Shown piece after piece: positions 5,655-11,285 of a DNA stretch of 11,285 nt; position 1 is the stretch's first letter, and each line of letters starts with the position of its first letter. A model generated the notes under the pieces. It was not told the DNA's origin. It saw only the letters and a program-made list of their open reading frames with translations, and made no database searches. Source of the DNA: an uncultured Bacteroidales bacterium (GTDB lineage: Bacteria; Bacteroidota; Bacteroidia; Bacteroidales; Muribaculaceae). The position numbers were made by a program, and so were the translations under genes. Where the stretch lies: NCBI GenBank assembly GCA_900554845.1, contig USIY01000054.1, forward strand, positions 1 to 11,285, given 5' to 3'.

Positions 5655-7868
5655 TCATACTCTTACGGCGTCCTTCACACCCTTTACGGTCTTGATTTTT
5701 TTCAGGAGGCCTGTGAGCTGACGGTTGTCGGTCACGCCGACCACCAGGAATCCCTGGAACATTCCGTCGTTGGAGTCTATGCTGATATTACGGAGCACCG
5801 CTCCCGGTTCATGGGAGATGATTCCCGTGATGTTGGCCACGATACCTATGTCGTCGTTGCCTATGACGCGGATGGTGGCCGGAAGGACATTACCGGTCTT
5901 GCCGCTCCAGGTGGCGTTGATAAGACGGTAGGGATAACGCAACTTAATGTTGGCGGCGTTGGGGCAGTTCTCCTTATGGATCTTGACAGTGCCGTCGGAT
6001 GTGATGAATCCGAACACTTTGTCGCCGTAAATAGGATTGCAGCAACGCGCCAGCTTGTAGCTCAGTCCGTTGATGGTTTTCTCGCCGATGGTCAGCACAT
6101 CGTTGCTTTGCTCCTGTGAGTCGGGAGCGGAGATCGTATAATTTTCGGCCGAGGTCTTTTCTTCCGTATGCTCGCGGGTTATCTCCTCGACATATGTGTT
6201 CAGGAAACGTCCGGGATCGATCTTGTTTTCCCCCATCTCGGCGTAGAACTCCAGAGCGAACTTATAACCATGTTTCTTGATCAGTTTCATAAGCACGCTC
6301 TCGTCGATGTCGATCTTACGGTTTTTTGCCCGGCGCATCAGGGCCTCTTTGCCGATGTCGGCGAGACGTTGTTTCTGTTCGTTGAGACACTGTTTTATCT
6401 TGTTGCGGGCGCGGGAGGATTTGACGATCTGGAGCCATTCCAGCCTGGGCTCCTGGTCGTTACGGGTGAGAATCTCGACAGTGTCGCCGTTCTGGATGGT
6501 GTAATTCAGTTTCTTATGCGCACCGTTCACGATCGCTCCGGTGCATTTGGCCCCTACGTTGGTGTGGATATGGAATGCGAAGTCCAGGACCGTTGCTCCG
6601 GCCGAGAGACGGAACAGGTCGCCTTTCGGCGTGAATGCGAACACCTCCTTGCCGAAGGGGTCGAGGTTGATGTTTCTCATCAGCTGCATCGGTCCGGCTT
6701 CGGCTGTCTCGAGAATGTCGCGTATATTGGCCATCCATTGGTCGGAACTGTCGCCTTTCACCCCCTTGTACCTCCAGTGCGCGGCCAGACCTTTTTCGGC
6801 CACAAGGTCCATACGCTTGGTCCGGAACTGCACTTCCACCCATTTGTTGCCCGGTCCCATCACGGTGGCGTGAAGGGACTCGTAGCCGTTGCTTTTCGGA
6901 ATAGTGATCCAGTCGCGCATACGTGCCGGGTTGGCGGTGTACATGTCGGCAAGGATGGCGTAAGCTTTCCAGCAGTCGGTCTTCTCACGTTCCAGCGGTG
7001 TGTCTATTATCACGCGAATGGCGAAAAGATCATAGATGCCGGGAAGATCCACTTTCTGTTTGCGCATCTTGTTCCAGATGGAGCTGATGGACTTGGTGCG
7101 CCCCTTAATCTCAAATTTGAAGTCCTCGTGCGAGAGCCGCTCGCGCAAAGGTTCGATAAATTCCTTGATGTATTGGTCGCGGCTGCGCTTCGTGGCGTTG
7201 AGCTTATGCGCTATCTGCACGTAAATGTCGCGGTTGGTGTATTTCAGCGACAGATCCTCGAGCTCTCCTTTTATTTTATAGAGGCCGAGTCGGTGGGCCA
7301 ATTGGGCATATAGATAGTTGGCCTCGAAGGCCACGTTTCTCACCCATTGGTCGTCGGGATGGAGATTGATGCTGCGCATCAGCACAAGATTCTGGACAAT
7401 CATTATGATTATCACGCGGATGTCATGTGCGAGCGCCAGCATCAGGCCGCGGAAATTTTCCTGGTTCGTGGCGTTGTTGCGGTTGCTGAACTTCGCCACG
7501 GACTCGATTCCTTTAATAAGCCCGAGGACATCTTGGGAGCAATGGCCGGTGATGTAGTCGTCGGAGACGCAGCCGGCGTCATGGAGAGGCTGCAGCATCA
7601 TCGCCAGGATAATGTTGCGGTCGGGATCCACCATTTCGGCGAACGTCAGGGCTCCGGTCACCGTCTGGCGCGCTATGGGAAGATTCTTGTGGTCGCGGGA
7701 GTTGATACGGTTGCGGAATGCATCGCTCAACACGCGCTTCAGTTCCTGCAGTTCCTCTGCTGAAAGAATGCCTTCGGCAATTTCTTGAAGCCGGCGTGCG
7801 CGTTCCAGAGTCTCTTTAAGTTCCGTATAGGTCAACTTTAAGGGTGTGTGAGAATCGTTCATAGTCAT
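5655..7868 (-). CDS. relA: RelA/SpoT family (p)ppGpp synthetase with degenerate hydrolase domain
   Basis: This long RelA/SpoT homologue makes the alarmone (p)ppGpp from GTP/GDP and ATP. From the ATG at 7868 it has 737 residues: degenerate HD region (about 60-170), synthetase (about 246-359, with EIKGRTKS, YDLFAIRVI, SNGYESLHATV), TGS (about 402-469), a zinc-finger-like region with ARCCNPI (607-613), and ACT (about 664-737). The synthetase RXKD motif reads RMRD (316-319), the basic type of bifunctional enzymes. The hydrolase side is broken: the HD pair of the usual LLHD is QP (MLQP, 91-94), the ADRLHN motif reads VQNLVL, and the early YxxHP histidine is missing. It is thus probably a synthetase only. 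A TTG start at 7916 is rejected because a consensus promoter covers that stretch; ATG 7862 is the alternative. Confidence 0.95.
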   Translation of the reverse strand: MTMNDSHTPLKLTYTELKETLERARRLQEIAEGILSAEELQELKRVLSDAFRNRINSRDHKNLPIARQTVTGALTFAEMVDPDRNIILAMMLQPLHDAGCVSDDYITGHCSQDVLGLIKGIESVAKFSNRNNATNQENFRGLMLALAHDIRVIIIMIVQNLVLMRSINLHPDDQWVRNVAFEANYLYAQLAHRLGLYKIKGELEDLSLKYTNRDIYVQIAHKLNATKRSRDQYIKEFIEPLRERLSHEDFKFEIKGRTKSISSIWNKMRKQKVDLPGIYDLFAIRVIIDTPLEREKTDCWKAYAILADMYTANPARMRDWITIPKSNGYESLHATVMGPGNKWVEVQFRTKRMDLVAEKGLAAHWRYKGVKGDSSDQWMANIRDILETAEAGPMQLMRNINLDPFGKEVFAFTPKGDLFRLSAGATVLDFAFHIHTNVGAKCTGAIVNGAHKKLNYTIQNGDTVEILTRNDQEPRLEWLQIVKSSRARNKIKQCLNEQKQRLADIGKEALMRRAKNRKIDIDESVLMKLIKKHGYKFALEFYAEMGENKIDPGRFLNTYVEEITREHTEEKTSAENYTISAPDSQEQSNDVLTIGEKTINGLSYKLARCCNPIYGDKVFGFITSDGTVKIHKENCPNAANIKLRYPYRLINATWSGKTGNVLPATIRVIGNDDIGIVANITGIISHEPGAVLRNISIDSNDGMFQGFLVVGVTDNRQLTGLLKKIKTVKGVKDAVRV

Positions 7869-7886
7869 CAATCTGAAATGTAATCG

Positions 7887-7917
7887 CAAATTTACTAAAA
7901 AATCGCAATTCGGCAAA
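7887..7917 (-). promoter_or_regulatory. Housekeeping promoter of relA
   Basis: On the minus strand, TTTG (7917-7914) and TAAATTTG (7894-7887) are separated by 19 bp, a full match to the Bacteroidetes -33/-7 consensus (TTTG, 19-21 bp, TAnnTTTG). Transcription would start around 7880-7883, leaving a leader of only about 12-20 nt before the ATGs at 7868 and 7862. This places the TTG at 7916 upstream of the transcript. Confidence 0.8.
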
Positions 7918-7949
7918 TATGCCGTGGCACCCGTAATCTTAAAATGTCT

Positions 7950-9038
7950 TTATTTACAAATTGTCGTTTGCTTGTCGATATGTTGGTTAAGGCGCAGGAA
8001 TCGGAAAATAGTGTCGTATGCGGCCTGTCGCGGCCCCGGTTCCGAGAGAATCAGATCGTGGATTCCGCTGTCGATGGCGCAGACCATGGGATTCGTGCCT
8101 AATTTGAGTCCCCGTTCCTGTAAATCCTCGGGATTCAGGACCGCGTCTCCGGTCTGGAACTCGGGATTCCAGTTACAGCCGTCGATTTTGCGCGAGGAGT
8201 GCATCACGAGTACCGGCACCGTTATGTTTTTAGCCTTTTTCATCAGGCGTGACTGCGCCGAGTTGATGCTTCCCACCCATCCGAACGTGACGGGAGGGGA
8301 GTAAATCATCTTCCAGTCAGTGTTGTATTCCCATTGACCGTGGAACTGTTTCAGAAGACTGTAGGCGTATCCGTCGCAATGGCCCTGCTTGATTTTTGCA
8401 TCGGGAAACATCTTTCCCAGGAGACCTACGAAAGGGGCGCCGACATCGCGCATTATTTTTGAATAATTCCATTCCAGGAAAGGAGAGTCGGTCACAATGC
8501 GGTCCACAGTCACATCATCGCTTCTTTCAGCGGCGAAATAAGCCACAGTCAGGCCACCGGTGCTGTGTCCGCTAAGAGTGATGTCGGTGTTGCCGTCGCG
8601 TCGTATCTGGGCTATGGCCGAATCTATGTCGCTGAAATATTCCGACTGCCTGCGGACATTGAATGGATATTGCCACGGTTGCCAGCTTCGGCCATATCGG
8701 CGCAGATCAACGGCGTAGAAGTTGTAGCCGGAATCCACAAATCGCTGTCCCATTTCCTTTTGAAAGAAATAATCGTTGAAACCGTGGATGTATAGATATG
8801 CCCGTTTAGAAGGCTTTGCGGCGAGTTTCCTTATTATAGTGGAACGGCACGGTCCGTCGAAGGCTTTGCCGTGATTCACATAGCGTGCCTCGTAACCGGG
8901 GAGAATGTCCTCGTGCCATGCGGTGTCGGTGGTATAATATTTCGGCCCTTTATATTTCTCGGGGAAATGCCATTCCGCCCATATCGCCGGGACGATGGAT
9001 ATCAGGCATATCGCGAGCAACGGCAGGTATTTATTCAT
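7950..9038 (-). CDS. Exported alpha/beta hydrolase (serine hydrolase, lysophospholipase-like)
   Basis: The 362-residue protein is an alpha/beta-hydrolase of the serine aminopeptidase/monoacylglycerol-lipase type. The nucleophile elbow is GHSTGG (157-162, Ser159), the oxyanion region HGFNDY (85-90), the likely acid Asp298 and the catalytic His327 (GIHDL). YAVDLRRYGRS (108-118) is the usual strand and loop before the nucleophile. An N-terminal hydrophobic stretch with an AXA-like cleavage site near residue 21 suggests export to the periplasm, although it could stay as an anchor. The substrate (lipid, ester or peptide) cannot be read from sequence. It starts at the ATG at 9038 and ends 81 bp before relA on the same strand. 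relA has its own promoter, so readthrough is possible but not needed. No clear TAnnTTTG box was found upstream of this gene. Confidence 0.85.
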   Translation of the reverse strand: MNKYLPLLAICLISIVPAIWAEWHFPEKYKGPKYYTTDTAWHEDILPGYEARYVNHGKAFDGPCRSTIIRKLAAKPSKRAYLYIHGFNDYFFQKEMGQRFVDSGYNFYAVDLRRYGRSWQPWQYPFNVRRQSEYFSDIDSAIAQIRRDGNTDITLSGHSTGGLTVAYFAAERSDDVTVDRIVTDSPFLEWNYSKIMRDVGAPFVGLLGKMFPDAKIKQGHCDGYAYSLLKQFHGQWEYNTDWKMIYSPPVTFGWVGSINSAQSRLMKKAKNITVPVLVMHSSRKIDGCNWNPEFQTGDAVLNPEDLQERGLKLGTNPMVCAIDSGIHDLILSEPGPRQAAYDTIFRFLRLNQHIDKQTTICK

Positions 9039-9104
9039 ATTTCGCTCGGGTTATAATAGGATTTCTGTTTTTATATTTCTATTTTAATAACAGAAAAAAT
9101 ATAA

Positions 9105-9298
9105 GAAGTTGTTTATACTAATTTGCGTTTATTAAAAAACATGAAGAAATACAAACTTTATGGCAACCTTCATTAATCTTTTGGGCGTCTTTCTCCGCTC
9201 TCATCGGCACCGACCGAGAGGTCGCTGTCTCTTAGATCGAAGAAATTCACTCCAAAATATTAATAAATCTTGCCATAAAAATTAGTCCAAACAACTTC
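9105..9298. repeat. Interrupted inverted-repeat element upstream of rho
   Basis: Two nested inverted repeats are present. The outer arms 9105-9124 and 9279-9298 match at 18 of 20 bases (GAAGTTGTTT...ACTAATTT). The inner arms 9157-9184 and 9252-9279 match at 24 of 28, including a perfect TTTATGGCAA. On the right the two arms abut; on the left 32 extra bases (9125-9156) separate them, as if inserted. The 67-bp core holds a CGACC-GAGA-GGTCG hairpin (9211-9224) with a GNRA-type loop. No transposase frame is visible. It is most likely a MITE-like or dispersed intergenic repeat. Its right end is 4 bp from the -33 box of the rho promoter. Confidence 0.65.
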
Positions 9299-9302
9299 TA
9301 TT

Positions 9303-9334
9303 TTTGCGTATTTAGAAAAAAAATTGTAATTTTG
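9303..9334 (+). promoter_or_regulatory. Housekeeping promoter of rho
   Basis: TTTG at 9303-9306 and TAATTTTG at 9327-9334 are separated by 20 bp, matching the Bacteroidetes -33/-7 consensus. The predicted start is near 9339-9341, giving a leader of about 175 nt before the ATG at 9516. Confidence 0.8.
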
Positions 9335-9339
9335 CGTTG

Positions 9340-9515
9340 TAATAGAGACCCGAAATGTGTTATATGAGCAGAAGGGTTTCAGCTCCACTTCAGTTTTAGC
9401 AATATATTATCTCTCCGCGGTCCGTTCAGGCGCGGGAAATTCACTGTAAATAGAAATCAGGTTCGGGCAACGATGTATTGATCGAATAATTTGCCCGGAA
9501 TCCAATAAGATATTT
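9340..9515 (+). promoter_or_regulatory. Long rho 5' leader with hairpins
   Basis: From the predicted transcript start to the ATG there are about 175 nt without a convincing gene. Two hairpins are visible: CCGCG (9415-9419) with CGCGG (9431-9435), and GGGCAA (9465-9470) with TTGCCC (9491-9496), the latter with an inner CGAT/ATCG stem and ending 19 nt before the start codon. Rho autoregulates by attenuation in its own leader in other bacteria, so a similar role is plausible here. No direct evidence of Rho-binding sites was established. Confidence 0.45.
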
Positions 9516-11285
9516 ATGCAAAGTTTTGATGAACTTATATCGATGGAGGACTCCCAATTGCGGGAGCTCGCCGAATCGATGGGAATGAAAAAGACAGACT
9601 CGGCCGACAAGCAGGATCTTGCATACTACATTATCGACAACGCGTCGGTTCAGGCAGCTCGAGACGAGATGGCGAAGATGAAGCCGAAGCGAGGCCGCAA
9701 GCCGGGCAAGAAGAATCCGGAGGCTGTTGGCGAAGTAGCGCAGGATGGGGAAGCTTCGGCTCCGGCACCTAAAAAACGAGGCCGTAAACCGAAAGTCGCG
9801 GCCAAGCCCGAGGCAGAGGAAAGTCCTGTAAATGAAAATAGGGAAACGACTGATCAGGAGCCGGCACCGGCTCCGGCCCCCAAGAAACGGGGCCGTAAGC
9901 CGAAGGGTGCCACAGAACCAGAGTCAGAAGAAAAGACCGAGGCGAATCCTCAGGCCGTAGCAGAGCAGGAACCCCGGAATGAATCCGTAGACACTCCTGA
10001 TTCCGCGGGTCAGGTTCCCGAGGCTTCCGTCGAGGAGGATACGACGCCGAATCCGGCTCCGGAAAATCAACAGCCAAAACGCAAGGGTGGTGTCTTCATC
10101 AAGGACAACAACAGTGCGTTCGGGGATTTCTTCTCAAATTCCAAAGGGAGGACATTCACTCCGCGCAACCATCAGCAGCCCCAGCAGATGCAGCAGCCCG
10201 AACCGGAACCGATGCAGTCGCAGATGCCTCCAATCGACCAGCCTATAGTGCTGACGGAACCATCCCCCCAGAACCAGCAGAACCAAAAGAAGCAGAAGCT
10301 TAATAAAAAACAGCGTCAGCAGATGCGCCAGCAGGAGCGCCAGATGCAACAGAACCACAGCCAGTACGATCTCGCGGGCATTGTCTCCACTTATGGATTG
10401 CTTGAGGTTATGCCGGACGGCTACGGATTCCTGCGCAGCAGCGATTACAATTATCTTGGCAGTCCCGACGACGTGTATGTGACTCAGCAGCAGATCCGGG
10501 AATACGGTCTGAAGACCGGCGATGTGGTGCAGGGCACGGTGCGTCCCCCGAGGATCGGCGAGAAATATTTCCCCTTGTGCGACGTGGAGTCCGTTAACGG
10601 TCTGCCCCCCGCGGTGGTACGGGACCGTGAGCCGTTCGAGCACCTCACTCCTCTGTTCCCCGACGAGAAGTTCGATCTTACCCGGGGACGCGCCATGAAT
10701 ATCTCCACACGTGTGGTGGACATGTTCGCCCCGATAGGCAAAGGACAGCGCGCTTTGATTGTGGCGCCTCCCAAGACCGGTAAGACTATTCTTCTGAAGG
10801 ACATCGCCAACGCCATAGCCGAGAATCATCCCGACACATACATCATCATGCTTCTGATCGACGAACGTCCGGAGGAAGTGACGGACATGAGCCGCAGCGT
10901 CAACGCCGAAGTCATAGCGTCAACGTTCGACGAGCCGGCGGAACGTCATGTGAAGATCGCCGGCCTGGTTCTGGAAAAGGCGAAGCGTTTGGTGGAATGC
11001 GGCCACGACGTGGTGATCATGCTTGATTCGATCACAAGACTTGCGCGCGCCTACAATACGGTGTCTCCGGCCAGCGGCAAAATCCTGTCGGGAGGTGTGG
11101 ACGCCAACGCCCTGCAGCGTCCCAAGAGATTCTTCGGCGCCGCCCGCAACATCGAGAACGGCGGTTCGCTTACCATCATAGCGACGGCACTGACGGAGAC
11201 CTCGAGCAAGATGGACGAGGTGATCTTCGAGGAATTCAAAGGCACCGGCAACATGGAGCTGCAGCTTGACCGCAAGCTTTCGAAC
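9516..11285 (+). CDS. rho: Transcription termination factor Rho, 3' end cut by window
   Basis: The frame is open for 590 codons to the last base. Rho is a hexameric RNA helicase that ends transcription. The first 45 residues resemble the Rho_N domain. Residues of about 50-280 form a low-complexity insert: three AT-hook-like RGRKP motifs (59-63, 88-92, 125-129), a Pro/Glu-rich stretch, then a Gln-rich stretch. The core follows: RNA-binding cold-shock part with GYGFLR (302-307), Walker A APPKTGKT (417-424), ASTFDEPAERH (468-478), Walker B VVIMLDS (499-505), LSGG Q-loop (524-527) and the R-loop region KGTGNMEL. By comparison with E. coli Rho, about 65-70 C-terminal residues are missing beyond the window. 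Long disordered inserts are typical of Bacteroidetes Rho, and in Bacteroides thetaiotaomicron one has been linked to phase separation. It is transcribed from its own promoter at 9303-9334. Confidence 0.97.
   Translation, partial: MQSFDELISMEDSQLRELAESMGMKKTDSADKQDLAYYIIDNASVQAARDEMAKMKPKRGRKPGKKNPEAVGEVAQDGEASAPAPKKRGRKPKVAAKPEAEESPVNENRETTDQEPAPAPAPKKRGRKPKGATEPESEEKTEANPQAVAEQEPRNESVDTPDSAGQVPEASVEEDTTPNPAPENQQPKRKGGVFIKDNNSAFGDFFSNSKGRTFTPRNHQQPQQMQQPEPEPMQSQMPPIDQPIVLTEPSPQNQQNQKKQKLNKKQRQQMRQQERQMQQNHSQYDLAGIVSTYGLLEVMPDGYGFLRSSDYNYLGSPDDVYVTQQQIREYGLKTGDVVQGTVRPPRIGEKYFPLCDVESVNGLPPAVVRDREPFEHLTPLFPDEKFDLTRGRAMNISTRVVDMFAPIGKGQRALIVAPPKTGKTILLKDIANAIAENHPDTYIIMLLIDERPEEVTDMSRSVNAEVIASTFDEPAERHVKIAGLVLEKAKRLVECGHDVVIMLDSITRLARAYNTVSPASGKILSGGVDANALQRPKRFFGAARNIENGGSLTIIATALTETSSKMDEVIFEEFKGTGNMELQLDRKLSN

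Noticed and set aside
6168..7313. 381-codon plus-strand frame opposite relA
   Set aside because: Shadow of the relA frame. All conserved motifs are on the minus strand.
9062..9096. Hairpin TTTCTGTT/AACAGAAA upstream of the hydrolase gene
   Set aside because: Only 8 bp in very AT-rich DNA with a 19-nt loop; could easily be chance.
10134..10829. 231-codon minus-strand frame opposite rho
   Set aside because: Shadow of rho; the Leu/His-rich translation is the antisense of Gln codons and helicase motifs.

Overview
The window looks like chromosomal DNA of a Bacteroidales gut bacterium, probably a Muribaculaceae relative (the order is firm, the family is a guess). The evidence is a DUF4301-type protein, a Rho factor with a very long disordered insert carrying AT-hook-like motifs, a TPR lipoprotein with a transmembrane segment and LuxR-like helix-turn-helix, two promoters matching the Bacteroidetes housekeeping consensus (TTTG, 19-20 bp, TAnnTTTG), and no Shine-Dalgarno sequences before the starts.

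Layout. 1-341 is gene-free and holds a large nested inverted repeat. 342-2102 (+) is a membrane-spanning TPR/HTH regulator with a lipobox. 2103-2540 is gene-free and packed with repeats: hairpins, a 20-bp-stem palindrome, an inverted pair of REP-like units and a 27-bp tandem duplication. 2541-3287 (+) is an unrecognised coiled-coil lipoprotein, followed after 39 bp by a guanine-deaminase-like enzyme (3327-3803, +). 3810-4025 is a MITE-like element bounded by 21-bp inverted repeats. 4040-5563 (+) is a DUF4301 protein. It converges on a RelA/SpoT-family protein (5655-7868, -) across a bidirectional terminator. Upstream of relA on the same strand is an exported alpha/beta hydrolase (7950-9038, -). 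9039-9515 is a divergent intergenic region with another inverted-repeat element, the rho promoter and a long rho leader. 9516-11285 (+) is rho, cut by the window end.

How the genes fit together. Most genes are unrelated housekeeping functions: stringent response, transcription termination and purine salvage. The most suggestive link is a 37-bp element (30/37 identical) found just upstream of both lipoprotein genes. It has the spacing of an ECF-sigma promoter (TAAC, 16 bp, CGTTAT), so the two envelope proteins may share a regulon. The second theme is the number of distinct inverted-repeat elements: nearly every gene-free gap over 200 bp contains one, and two of them end within about 15 bp of a promoter or start codon.
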